From the NCBI GenBank assembly GCA_016648135.1, contig JADDOH010000480.1, forward strand, positions 186,001 to 250,000: a DNA stretch of 64,000 bases. Direction: 5' to 3'. Positions 46,788 to 58,067 of this stretch are shown here, in pieces; position 1 is the stretch's first letter, and the number at the start of each line of letters is the position of its first letter. The notes beneath the pieces were generated by a model. The model was given only the letters and a program-made list of their open reading frames with translations, did not search any database and was not told the origin of the DNA. Position numbers and translations under genes: made by a program. This DNA is from Agrypnia vestita. Lineage: Eukaryota > Arthropoda > Insecta > Trichoptera > Phryganeidae.

Positions 46788-49138
46788 TGTCCTTGACATG
46801 TACATTGTTTATCTTTATATTTATTATAAATAATAAATAATTATTGACTCAGTTTTTCCTGCGATACAGAACCACCAAAATGGGACAATTAGAGCGATGA
46901 ATTTTGCAAAATTTCCATAAAATTTATTCCATAATCGATTGATATATATTCCCTCCCTTATCTTGTCGATATATTTTATTGTTTGAAATTCATTAAACAA
47001 ATTATTGGACCACCACCAGACCACGATAGCCTTCACCATTTATCTGAAACGAAGCTTGGATACTTTTTTTGTGGAGGCCGAGGATGGGGATGAAGAGATT
47101 TGCAGATCTCAAGTCTGCGAGATGCTAAAAAAAAATAAAGATGAAGACAAAAAAAAGAAAGAGAAGAAAGGAGAAACCATAGTTTAAAAATTTAGAAAAA
47201 ACCACAAAATTCAGTAATGACAAACTGACGAGAAATAAGGAATGTGTCTACTCAAAAAATATTCAGTTTTAAATCTGTTTCACCTTGTACACATATTCTC
47301 AAATCCTTAGAATCTGAAATACTTTGATGCCTGTACCTAATGAGCAGTCCTTTAAACATTATTATGGCATCTTTCCTCTCGTAACCGAAAATAATCAATT
47401 TTCACGGCTACTTTTTTGCTAATTTCTAAGAAATCCTGTACGGCTGAATAGCTTCTTTCAAACATTAGGCAAACCCGAAGAAATTAATTTTTTAATGAAA
47501 ATCCGGCCTAATTCTACTAAGTCAAATTTGAATTGCAAAAAGTACAAATTTCAATTTTTAATTTTCAGACATATTAAATAAGATGAATTCTTAATTTAAA
47601 TACCCAATATTAAAAAGTTATAATTATTTTTTTCTTTTTTGTAACTGTCTTTTAATCATTAAATTTTGTGAGTAAAGATATTTTTTCAAAATGAAAATTG
47701 TTAAAATATTTCAAATCTTATTTATTAGGGCTATGGTACCAAAACCTTTCCGCGTGCCATAAATTGCAGACCGCTGGGTTGTTTAACATGGTTTAACCTT
47801 TCATCTGCCAATAATTTTAGACATTGGGCACTCCACACATTGGATGTATTTAAGAGTGTTAATTTATCTTTTGCGTGTTTGTTTACTCGTGACATTTAAA
47901 AGGTTCAAGTAAATAGTAGGAATGTGGACATAAAATAAAAAGGTGATAAACACTTCTAATTGGTGCATTCCAATATATGTCTGCAAATTCTAGATGCTTT
48001 ATCAAAGGTAGACAGATTGATGTCTAAATCGTCGTTCCAGAAGACATTTTTTCTATGAAAATGAAAATAAGTCTCGTTATACAGAGATGGCGCTAATCTT
48101 ATATGAAATTACCATATGAAGGAAAGCAACGTTAATTTATAAAGCTCAAGATAAGCGACTATCGTGCAAGTGTCGCCAGCACATTTGCGTCTATAATGAA
48201 GTGATAAATGGTGTAAGTTATCAGCCCGTTTAACTCTTAAAAGACTGCGCTAAAAAATACCTTTGAAAACGGTGGTGCAACATAGCGTTACAAGATTAAA
48301 AATCGATATAGTTTTTAATATGTGGTAAAAAAAAATATTTTTTCAATACAGATAAGACTTTTTTAAGGTCCCTTTATATAATTATGTAAGATAAACATAC
48401 ATACTTGCATTATTTTAATAAATAATCAGAAAATCGTGGCTTACCGAATTTGCGCGCGCTCACGCCGACATATCATTACCAACTGAATTCGACGACGCGG
48501 TCGGCATTGCAGTCTGTATATTCATAACAATTTAACTTAGTAATTTTGGCGTAAAAATGTCCATTCGATGATTACAAAAAATATAACGTTTTAGTTTTGG
48601 TAAATAAGTTAGATATAAAATATTACCTGTGACACACATTTAATATAGAAACTATTTTATTATATTTATTGAATATTACTTAACTGATCTGTGTATTTCA
48701 GTATTTCATTTTTAATTTGCAGGGAACTCAATACAGTAAAAACCTTATTGTTTGAATTTTTCTTTCTCGCCAAACGTAAGCTACGGCGTCCCAAAGTTTA
48801 CTGAAGGTGCCTATTCGTGCTGCTTACATAACCCTCTTCCGCAGGGCACAGAGGGGAAGCGGGCGTCACCAATTTAATCTAAAAATATGAATTTCTCCTC
48901 ACACTATTGATGCTATTTACATCCATCTGCGTTTGGTACTTTCTGACATTAGAGTGTCTAAAATCTTTTTTATTTTCATAATGATCTGATTTTTCGATAA
49001 CTTCATCGATTTAAAAGACATACTCACGTTAAAATAATTTATTAAACAGTAAGTAGATACGACAGTAAAGTTCCACCTAAAATTTTCAGTCTCGTGGGCT
49101 CTAAGGAATTGAAGAATTATTTATTTTATTTATATATA
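46788..49138. other. Non-coding stretch
   Basis: AT-rich. A plus-strand frame at 47005-47187 is Lys/Glu-rich low complexity. At 47742-47776 CCGCGTGCCATAAATTGCAG and ACCGCTG look like one end of a hAT element, but no partner was found. Confidence 0.35.
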
Positions 49139-49650
49139 CAGGGTGTACCAGAGCTAGCACCAGAAACTTTGCCGGTAGATTACTTCCTGTGTTATGAGTC
49201 TAAAATGTTCAAGCAACCATGACCTAATATCAATAGTTATGGAGATATGCGATATCAAAGTTTGCATTTTTTTTTCAATATTTCTGACTTATTTTTTACA
49301 AAAAATTGAACTATCATTAGAGTAACTTATATCGATTATGAAAAATTCATTTACTTTAACACAACTTAAATAAAATGATAAAAACCTTTTTCACTTTTTG
49401 CAAGGTTTTTATTATTCTATTCGACTTGTATTAAAGCGAACAAATTTTTTATTATCGATATAAGTTACTGTAATGATAGTTCAACTTTTTGTAAAAAATA
49501 AGTCAAAAATATTGAAAAAAAATGCTATCTTTGATATTGCATATCTCCATAACTATTGATATTTGGTCATGGTTGCTTGAACATTTTCAACTCATAATCA
49601 AGGCAGGAATACAGTCCTGCGAGGTTATTAATGTTTTACAAATAACCCTG
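49139..49650. mobile_element. MITE family C, full palindromic copy
   Basis: Starts TATA/CAGGGTGTACC and ends AATAACCCTG/CA. The halves are inverted: TTGCATTTTTTTTTCAATAT, TTTCTGACTTATTTTTTACA at the left against TGTAAAAAATAAGTC-AAAATATTG at the right. Non-coding. Confidence 0.78.
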
Positions 49651-49739
49651 CATTTTTTGTTTTTTTATATACACAACTGCTTTTTCAAAAAAAGTCATGC
49701 CCTCAGTATGATGCAAGCTTCATGTCAGGCCGTAAAATA

Positions 49740-50000
49740 ACGCGGCCCGTGACGATACATGTGTTAATTTTTCCAACTATTACGGTGGCCATTTGCGTCA
49801 TCTACCCATCCCTGCCATTAAATTAAACCTCAGAGGAAATGCGGAAGCCACCTACCCCTTCGCACCAGTCAAGAGGAAATATTATTTAGACACATTTTTA
49901 CTACGTTTATCAGGTTCGTTCAGATTATTCTGGGCGAATGAAAAGTATCACGTTAAAATGTGCAAATGAAAAAATCGCGGATAAATGTATCGTAAATTGA
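49740..50000. other. GC-richer non-repetitive block (candidate conserved non-coding element)
   Basis: Unique, moderate G+C, no coherent frame. Function unknown. Confidence 0.25.
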
Positions 50001-50115
50001 TTTATTTTTATAAGAAAAGAGACCAAAACATTTGCATTGTCTTATTATTAAACCATTCGACCGGGCTAAACCCTGAACTTCATTAAGTGTATCGTTACAA
50101 TTAAACTTTTGAGTT

Positions 50116-50155
50116 TTCGTTAAGTTAAGTTAAGTTAAATTAAGTTAAGTCTTTT
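50116..50155 (+). repeat. (AAGTT)n pentamer tract
   Basis: Imperfect runs of GTTAAGTTAAGTTAAGTTAA. Confidence 0.75.
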
Positions 50156-50822
50156 GAGTTTCACATCCGACCAAACCTCTAATACACGTACACCCTCTGT
50201 ATTCTTTATTAATAAATTTTTGTTTTTTATTTTATTTCATTTACAGTATTTAGAGTAGTTTAGCACAAACACAGGCACAGATGGTGCGACATAATTTCAT
50301 CTAAATAATATCACAGTATACCCAGAACAGTAGTTTATCTCCGGCCTGTCGGCGAGTTATTAGCCTACTCTTGCGTTGACGCTAGGGTTGTCACTTTATT
50401 TTTCCTCCGTTTCTTTTAACTCGTAGCGTCTGAGATTCCGACTCATAAGGTAGACATAAAACCCGAAAATTTCTGTAATTAGTATACCTAGTTTCTGCAC
50501 TTAAATTGCAAGAACGCTGATTAACATCAACGTAGACTTTTAAAAACTCACATTCTTTGTGAAAATCAACACACCTTTTTAGTAAAGCACCACAAACATA
50601 AAAAAAGGCATTTTTTTCAGGAAGCGCATTTTTTTTCTAAAGCGGCGGCTGCGAGCGCGAATGGCACCGAAGGCACGGCCCTTACTGCCGCCGCCTTGTG
50701 CCTCCATATTCTATGTCAATGTGTGCGTCACAGTGCGTGCGTGCGTACACGGCGCCGAGCACGCACGCACACATTCTAATGGGTAGCGGCCAGTTTGTAT
50801 GAAGACGTATTACTGTTCTTAG
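50156..50822. other. Flank of the P-like element, with a GC-rich inverted repeat
   Basis: 50402-50430 carries a scrap of family B (CGTTTCTTTTAACTCGTAGC). 50640-50790 is GC-rich, with GTGCGTGCGTGCG facing CACGCACGCACAC (50725-50773), a hairpin of unknown meaning. Confidence 0.4.
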
Positions 50823-51100
50823 CTTAGAGTATATACAATCTATAGAGGGATAACTAAACATTTTACCAAACCCGTACGCGTGGTAACATAAAGCTTACTC
50901 AGTTTTAACAATATAGTAACATATAAGACAAAAAGGGACAAAAAAGATCACCCGGTCGGGTACGTCTTTAATTGCTTTGTAAGGGTTCTCTTTGCCCGAG
51001 TTTCAAAACTCGGGCAGAGAACGACAGAGCTGACAGATTTGTTATCCGTATTTTCGATAAATTATTGTGTGTTTACGTGCAAATATTACAAAAAATTGAT

Positions 51101-51171
51101 ATGCCTTCTTGTGCAATGAAGGGGTGTTCCAATAGGACTGGAAACGGGAAGAAACATATCAGTTATCACAG
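51101..51171 (+). CDS. THAP domain, first exon
   Basis: Begins at ATG 51101 (MPSCAMKGCSNRTGNGKKHI) and ends at CACAG/GTATTT, two bases into a codon. The first two zinc ligands of the C2CH THAP finger are Cys4 and Cys9. I choose this ATG because THAP proteins typically start with M-(P/V)-x-C, and the upstream frame (from 50972) reads across the sub-terminal palindrome. Splicing to 51635 restores the expected HRFPK junction. Confidence 0.8.
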
Positions 51172-51634
51172 GTATTTTATCCAAAATATGAAAATTTTAC
51201 ATATATACGTTTTATTTCATAATTTTAACAACAAACCAAGTGCAAACATTTACTTTTGTTTAAAAAATCCTAGAACGTTTATTTTTGATTGATTTTATTA
51301 CACAAATAATTCGGAGAATGCTATTTTGAAGATGTTTTTGATGACTTAAATCAAAATATGTCTATGAATGTTTAACCAATACGAACTGTAAAATTATTTA
51401 CTTAGATAGCCGACATTTTAAAATATATCCGTCTCTTTTTTTCTCCTTTAAAATTTCTGAATTTTTAGGAGTAAGAATGAGAAGGCACTACATTGTATGG
51501 ATCTAACTAAGCTCAATGTGGTATTTTTATGACAAAGCATATTGGACCGACAGGGCTGTGCTTAAAATTTTAGAATACAAATTATTTATTATTTATTATT
51601 TAAAGTATTCGGATTGGGATATCATTTTTTGTAG

Positions 51635-51836
51635 GTTCCCAAAAAATGAAGTAAGAAAAAGTGAATGGATCCATGCTGTGGGAAGGATTAATTGGAATCC
51701 CGGAAATCACAGTTGTGTTTGCTCAGATCACTTCTTGAATGTACATTTTGACAGAAGGAAAGAAAACAAATTAGTTCGAATAAAAAAATTTGCCGTTCCT
51801 ACGAATTATTCAAGAGCAGAACTGGCTTTTGATAGA
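51635..51836 (+). CDS. THAP domain, second exon
   Basis: Follows the acceptor TTTTTTGTAG. It encodes FPKNEVRKSEWIHAVGRINW and CVCSDHF, and ends near KKFAVPTNYSRAELAFDR. This supplies the invariant Trp, the C-x2-H zinc pair (CSDH), Phe after it, and the AVPT box, so together with exon 1 the DNA-binding THAP finger is complete. The exon ends at AGA/GTAAGT in phase 0, which matches the phase of the array exons that follow. Confidence 0.8.
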
Positions 51837-52198
51837 GTAAGTACCTATAGTGTTCATTCTTTATTCGTTTTTCGTTACATAAAAAAATTTCTTAAATCGC
51901 CAATTTATACGGTGTGCATTCTGAAACTCCTAGTATATGAAGTAGTATATTTTCATCCGGTATAAATATACATTGCGTTATAAAATACATCTGAAAAAAA
52001 ACGTAATTAATTGCAAAATGTTTTTATTTCTTTGTTATAAAGATATAAGAAATAAGAAAAACATAAAAAAACTAAAAATTTTCGATTTATGGGTTATAAT
52101 AGCATACGTAGGAGCCATCGATATTATGTTTTACCTAAAATCGTTAGGTATATTAATTTTTCATAAACTTTAAATTTAATCGACATTATTACATTCAG

Positions 52199-54173
52199 TC
52201 TACAAATTCGACAGTAAACATGAGAGAGTTGCTTAAAGTGATCCCTTCATGTAATGCAGTCGTTGGCCATGTATGTTTTGATAGTACGTTTTACCTAAAA
52301 TCGTTGTATTAATTTTTTGAAAACTTTAAATTTAATCGATATTATTACTTTCAGTCTACAAATTCGACAGAAAACATGGGAGAGTTGCTAGAAGTGATCA
52401 CTTCATGTAATGAAGTCGTTGGCCATGTATGTATAGATAGTATGATTTACCTAAAATCGTTGTATTGAGTTTTTGAAAGCTTTAAATTTAATCGATATTA
52501 TTACTTTCAGTCTACTAATTCGACAGTAAACATGGGAGAGTTGCTAGAAGTGATCCCTCCATGTAATGAAGTCGTTGGCCATGTATGTATAAATAGTACG
52601 TTTTACCTAAAATGTTGTATTGATTTTTTGAAAGCTTTAAATTTAATCGATATTATTACTTTCAGTCTACAAATTCGACAGTAAACATGGGAGAGTTGCT
52701 AGAAGTGATCCCTTCAGGTAATGAAGTCAAAAAAAAAATAAAAAAAAAAATGTGGCCATGTATGTACAATAGTACGTTTTACCTAAAATCGTTGTATTAA
52801 TTTTTTGAAAACTTTAAATTTAATCGATTTTATTACTTTCAGTCTACAAATTCGACAGAAAACATGGGAGAGTTGCTAGAAGTGATCCCTTCATGTAATG
52901 AAGTCGTTGGCCATGTATGTATAAATAGTACGTTTTACCTAAAATGTTGTATTGATTTTTTGAAAGCTTTAAATTTAATCGATATTATTACTTTCAGTCT
53001 ACAAATTCTACAGTAAACATGGGAGAGTTGCTAGAAGTGATCCCTTCATGTAATGAAGTCGTTGGCCATGTATGTATAAATAGTACGTTTTACCTAAAAT
53101 CGTTGTATTGATTTTTTGAAAGCTTTAAATTTAATCGATATTATTACTTTCAGTCTACAAATTCGACAGTAAACATGGGAGAGTTGCTAGAAGTGATCCC
53201 TCATGTAATGAAGGTCGTTGGGCCATGTATGTATACATAGTACGTTTTAATCTAAAATCGTTTGTATTGATTTTTTGAACGCTTTAAATTTTAAAATCGA
53301 TAATTATTACTTTAACAGTCTACAAATTCGACAGAAACATGGGAGAGGGTTGCTATAAGTGATCCTTCAATGTAAATGAATTAAGTCGTTGGCCATGTAT
53401 GTATAGATAGTATGATTTAACTAAAATCGTTGTATTGAGTTTTTGAAAGCTTTAAATTTAATCGATATTATTACTTTCAGTCTACTAATTCGACAGTAAA
53501 CATGGGAGAGTTGCTAGAAGTGATCCCTTCATGTAATGAAGTCGTTAGCCATGTATGTATAAATAGTACGTTTTACCTAAAATGTTGTATTAATTTTTTG
53601 AAAACTTTAAATTTAATCGATATTATTACTTTCAGTCTACAAATTCGACAGTAAACATGGGAGAGTTGCTAGAAGTGATCCCTTCATGTAATGAAGTCGT
53701 TGGCCATGTATGTATAAATAGTACGTTTTACCTAAAATGTTGTATTGATTTTTTGAAAGCTTTAAATTTAATCGATATTATTACTTTCAGTCTACAAATT
53801 CGACAGTAAACATGGGAGAGTTGCTAGAAGTGATCCCTTCATGTAATGAAGTCGTTGGCCATGTATGTATAAATAGTACGTTTTATCTAAAATCGTTGTA
53901 TTGATTTTTTGAAAGCTTTAAATTTAATCGATATTATTACTTTCAGTCTACAAATTCGACAGAAAACATGGGAGAGTTGCTAGAAGTGATCCCTTCATGT
54001 AATGAAGTCGTTGGCCATGTATGTATAGATAGTATGATTTACCTAAAATCGTTGTATTGCGTTTTTGAAAGCTTTAAATTAATCGATATTATTACTTTCA
54101 GTCTACAAATTCGACAGTAAACATGGGAGAGTTGCTAGAAGTGATCCCTTCATGTAATGAAGTCGTTGGCCAT
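52199..54173 (+). repeat. Tandem array of 13 exon-intron units (72-nt phase-0 exon, ~155-bp period)
   Basis: Exons: 52199-52270, 52355-52426, 52511-52582, 52666-52759, 52843-52914, 52998-53069, 53154-53226, 53319-53396, 53481-53552, 53636-53707, 53791-53862, 53947-54018, 54102-54173. Each follows TTACTTTCAG and precedes GTATGT (last copy GTAAGT). Ten are exactly 72 nt and encode STNSTVNMGELLEVI, PSCNEVVGH, with Val/Glu alternating at residue 6. Copy 1 is the most diverged (MRELLK, NAVVGH). Copy 4 has an A-rich insertion; copies 7 and 8 have indels. The unit introns are 83-84 bp. Flanking exons are also phase 0, so any number of copies keeps the frame. The peptide falls in the linker between THAP finger and coiled coil and resembles no domain I know. 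Confidence 0.92.
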
Positions 54174-54303
54174 GTAAGTATAGATATTACGTTTTACCTA
54201 AAATAGTTTTTTTAGTTCTTTATTTAAGTGTAATATATGTTTCCGTTCACTTTTATGAATTATTTGAAATGCATAATATATAATGGATTTTGTTTAATTT
54301 CAG

Positions 54304-54579
54304 GTAGTGTTCAATACTCACAACAGTGTAACAGCACCAGACGTCGATACTCCTAGAAAATTAGCTTTAAAAAAACAATTGTTTCAGAGAAATGAAAGTA
54401 TTGTTAAATTGCAGAGAAAAGTTGCAACATTGCAACAGTCAAATCGTCGACAGTTGAAAAAAATTGCTAATTTAACAAATATTGTTCAGGAATTAAAAGA
54501 AATGGGCCATATTCAAAGTGAGGGTATTGAGATATTATCCTCAATGGATGGGCCCAACCAATCATGGGATTTGTATTAA
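54304..54579 (+). CDS. Transposase coiled-coil exon
   Basis: Starts after TTTAATTTCAG in phase 0 with VVFNTHNSVTAPDVDTPRKL. It then carries a predicted leucine-zipper-like helix (LFQRNESIVKLQRKVATLQQ, SNRRQLKKIANLTNIVQELK) that in P-type transposases drives dimerisation. The frame ends at a stop at 54577 soon after EGIEILSSMDG, where the sequence jumps to the RNase-H-like part in another frame, marking a deletion or frameshift. Confidence 0.75.
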   Translation, partial: VVFNTHNSVTAPDVDTPRKLALKKQLFQRNESIVKLQRKVATLQQSNRRQLKKIANLTNIVQELKEMGHIQSEGIEILSSMDGPNQSWDLY

Positions 54580-56206
54580 CGGGTCATGGAAAATACCAGT
54601 TGGATATTTTCCTGTGGATGGCTTAACAGGGGAACAAAAGAGTATTTTGGTTACTCAATGTCTCTCTTTGCTAAAAGGGTGTGGAATTCGTACAATATCT
54701 TTGACGTTCGATGGCGCAGCTCCAAACGTAAGTATGGCAAAACAGTTGGGTTGTTCGTTTGAAGAGCATAATTTAAAACCATATTTTCTCTTTGAAAATG
54801 AAATTGTTGTGGTTTTTTTTGACCCATGTCATATGCTTAAATTAATTAGAAATACACTAGGGGATAAAAAATATTTTTTAGATAGCAATGGTGGTATCAT
54901 TGATTGGAGGTTTATAGAGCAATTAAATATTTTACAGGATAATTATGGACTTCATTTAGGTAACAAATTACGGAGAGAGCACATTGATTATGTGCGACAG
55001 AAAATGAAGGTTCGATTAGTTATTTAGCGATTCTGTAGCGGATGCCATAGAATTTTGTGCTAAAAATCTAAAGCTGCCACAATTTTCTAACAGTGAACCA
55101 ACAATTTTTTTCATAAGATGTATAAACAAACTATTTGATATATTCAATTCCCGTAATATTTCGGCACCTGAATGGAAAAGGCCTGTATTCTCGGGGAATC
55201 ATTTAAAGTTTTCTGCGTACCTGAGTAATGTTAGCGTATATTTATCTGATTTAAAATTACCAAATGGAGTAAAAGTTATTCAGTCTAATAAAAAAATGGG
55301 GTTTTTGGGTTTTCGAGTTTGCATAGAAAGTTTACAATTATTAGTTAAGACGTATTTAATGTCAGAGTCCCCAGTGTTAAAATATCTAACGATGTACAAA
55401 TTTAATCAAGACCATATCGAATTATTTTTCGGAGCTATACGCTCACATGGTGGTTATAATAACAACCCAACCGTTAGCCAATTTAAGTCCGCGTACAAGA
55501 AATTACTTATACGCGCAGAAATCAAAGATAATGTAAATGGAAACTGCATACCTTTAGATCAAATTAGTATACTTAAACTGTAATTCAAATAATTCTGTCA
55601 ACATTATAAACTGTTCCTCCTCCAAATTAAAATTATTACGTGATGACGAATTGAGTTTCGAAAATACTTTGCCTTTCGACGATATTCCTGAATCAATATA
55701 TATGTGCAGTCAGTATGTGGAGAGTTGTATAATTTATATTTGTGGTTTTGTTGTCAGGCATCTAAATAAAAAAATTAAATGTGAGAATTGTCTTTCTGCC
55801 CTTATTGGCTTTAAGACAACTTTGCGAAATTCATTAATTGCACAAAAAGATAGAGGGGGGTTAGTATATCCATCAGATGACGTTATTTTAATTTGCACAC
55901 ATAGTGAACGCGTTTTTAGAGAAGCTCTTAACCGTAGTGGAGGAAAAAGAATGAATCCTCACTTTTCATTAGAATATTTAGTCAACAGGGTCTTAAAAAT
56001 ATTCCTAACTGTAGATTGTTTTAATATATTACTTTCTCACATGCTAGACCAGTCACCGCTGGAGAACCATACTGTTCACCTAATTAAGGCAGTTGCTTCT
56101 AAATATTTAGATGTCAGGCTACACTTTCTGATCAAATCAGCGGTACAACCTACCGTCAGAGTGAGACAACATTTCAACAGATTAATTATCTTCCAAAATC
56201 AATAGC

Positions 56207-56681
56207 GTACTATATTAAAATTTTATATTTATTATTAATTCCATTAATGTACTTCATCATATTGTTTTTTCAAACAATGTATTTTATGTGTATATACAAA
56301 CAATGTATATTATGTAAATAACGTAATTTTCTAAATATTTGTACAAATGCAGATAACTAAATGTTTATGTTTGATATGATATAAATAATCCTCGATTATA
56401 ATAATAATTATTATTATTATTGCAGTTCCTTATATAATTATTGTTGTGGTGATATTTAAAATTGTAATAAAATAAATTAAAATAAATAAATTTACCCACA
56501 TATAAAAGGCATTATCATTTATTGCTACTTTATTGTAAGAGAATTCACAGAGAATCGTTCATTTGTGGTAGCCCTGTTTTAGAAACAAATTACAAACACG
56601 TGTTAAAAACGAATTGTCCAGTCTCACCGAATGACCACGCCTCTTTTAACAAAATTCTTACAAGTTTCGAAATAATATGGT
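56207..56681. other. 3' non-coding part of the P-like element
   Basis: AT-rich with AATAAATTAAAATAAATAAA at about 56470, a likely polyadenylation region, before the right terminal repeat. Confidence 0.5.
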
Positions 56682-56706
56682 CTCTATGGATTGTATATAC
56701 TCTAAG

Positions 56707-57261
56707 GGTAAGCTCAATAATTTTGCGCGGGTCTTCGAGCGAAGCGAGCGTCTTCTTTCGACATGGGCCTAATAATATCGGAGCTCGTTTTGCATTGGGC
56801 TCACCGATGGCTCGCAAATAGCGTGGTCGATGCATCCGAAACAATTTTGCACGTGTTCCGCAGATGCTGAAGATTGAAGTCGGCTTCTCGATAATTCTTC
56901 AATGAAATCTAAGACGTCCGCAACCGATTGGCTGCAGTCCAGCGGCCAAGACTTTTACTATTACGAACACATTTTTTGTGCACTTTGACGAAACTGAGTT
57001 TATTGCACCGCATTGTTTCCGACTGCTTCGTCGATAATGGTTTTCTTTTGAGATTTGTTGTATTTACAAAGGTTTTAGTGCCATTAACATTTCGCTGTTT
57101 TTACAACTGGTTAGTAATGGATGGATAGCAGATGTTTGGTATCTCCGAAAATTGCTATTTAATACTTAGTTTTTAAACTAAGTTTTATATCATCAAATAA
57201 CATTATACTAATAATAAAAATAACTTTATGGTAACATTATTTGTTTTTAACACTTTATGAT
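56707..57261. other. Flank of the P-like element
   Basis: GC-richer start (56720-56960, TTCGAGCGAAGCGAGCG palindrome), then AT-rich. No exon recognised. Confidence 0.4.
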
Positions 57262-57725
57262 GCTTAGAATAAGTGAATGAGTTTGTGTATTTGTGAAGTA
57301 TGTTTAGTAGAGACGGTAAGGCTGAGAACGATATCGAAAGGAGAGTGACTGCGGGTAACAAAGTAAATGGTGCCCTGAATGCAATTATGACCGATAAGAA
57401 CCTGTCAAAGGAACGAGACTAGCGGTATATAATGGCGTTCTAGTGCCAACCCTGATGTATGGAAGTGAAGCCTGGAATTGTCAAAAAAGGAATTGGCAAT
57501 GAAGAAATGCATCCACTAAGGCGCTTGTATGGAAAATCTTTAGTCGATAGAGTAAAGAATGAACAAATTAGAAGTGAATGTATCGCTGGCTGTAGTGTGG
57601 TAGATAGAATAAAGAAAGGAGTGGTGAGATTGGTCATGAAGAACGTATGAGCGAGGAAAGGATGGTTAAGAAAATATAAATAGGCATGTGTTGAAGGTAA
57701 CATGAATGGAGGGCATCAAGCAAAT
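57262..57725 (+). mobile_element. RTE-like non-LTR retrotransposon fragment
   Basis: Encodes, across frame breaks, SMFSRDGKAENDIERRVTAG and NKVNGALNAIMTDKNLSK, LTYGSEAWNCQK-like and SLVDRVKNEQIRSECIAGCS, VVDRIKKGVVRL. Closest in the window to 10270-10817. The 3' end is missing. Confidence 0.7.
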
Positions 57726-58067
57726 CGCGACCACAAAACAAATAAGCGTGCTTTCGTGGTGGTGGGCCAAAGTCATGCAATAAACTCCCAAATAAAATAA
57801 AAAATAAAATAAAAGAGACAAGCAGACAGCTTACCATATTTCAGAAACAACAAAAGACGCACTTATTTAAACAATCATAAAAAACCTATAGAATAAACAG
57901 TACCTAATGTTTTCCACTCCTAGTATGCACTTCGCGAAAATATCTATTTTTTCTTGCCCTCTACTATAGTTTTAACCGTCAATTCCATTTTTTGGCAAGT
58001 CTTCCAATGTATACTAAATAAAAATTTTTAGCCAGTTACTTGTTTGGTAAATAATTTTAATGTGTGA
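57726..58067. other. Non-coding stretch
   Basis: A-rich run (AATAAAATAAAAAATAAAAT) at 57781-57805. TTTCAGAAACAACAAAAGAC at 57840 may be another LINE scrap. Nothing firm. Confidence 0.3.

Larger units (their letters stand above)
51101..56205 (+). pseudogene. THAP9/P-element-type transposase gene, decayed
   Basis: Order on the plus strand: THAP-domain exons (51101-51171, 51635-51836), 13-copy exon array (52199-54173), coiled-coil exon (from 54304), then RNase-H-like domain and C-terminal domain. The coiled coil (LQRKVATLQQSNRRQLKKIA) is followed by a frame break at about 54540-54580, where the first catalytic part of the RNase-H fold is missing (intact relatives have an LMLDEMSI-type segment here). 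INGSWKIPVGYFPVDGLTGE and ISLTFDGAAPN, with an acidic residue, then follow. A frameshift at about 55022 leads to DSVADAIEFC and YKFNQDHIELFFGAIRSHGG, and another at about 55580 leads to YICGFVVRHL and KDRGGLVYPSDDVILIC. P-type transposases cut and paste using this fold, with GTP as cofactor in the fly enzyme. With a deletion and three frame changes this copy cannot encode an active enzyme. Confidence 0.85.
50823..56706 (+). mobile_element. P-superfamily (THAP9-like) DNA transposon
   Basis: 5.9 kb. Terminal inverted repeats at 50823-50847 and 56682-56706 agree at 24 of 25 positions and begin CTTAGAGTATATACAATC. Inside is a plus-strand THAP9-like transposase gene in which a 13-copy exon array makes up about a third of the length. 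A sub-terminal palindrome at 50994-51015 (GCCCGAGTTT-CA-AAACTCGGGC) may be a protein-binding site. The two 8-bp flanks (GTTCTTAG, GGTAAGCT) do not match, so a target duplication is not visible; recombination or mutation could explain this. The family assignment rests on the THAP domain, the coiled coil and the RNase-H-like blocks described below. Confidence 0.85.

Noticed and set aside
52199..54173. CRISPR-like array
   Set aside because: Regular spacing of ~155 bp, but the spacers are also repeated, and each repeat is an exon with splice sites in a eukaryotic setting.
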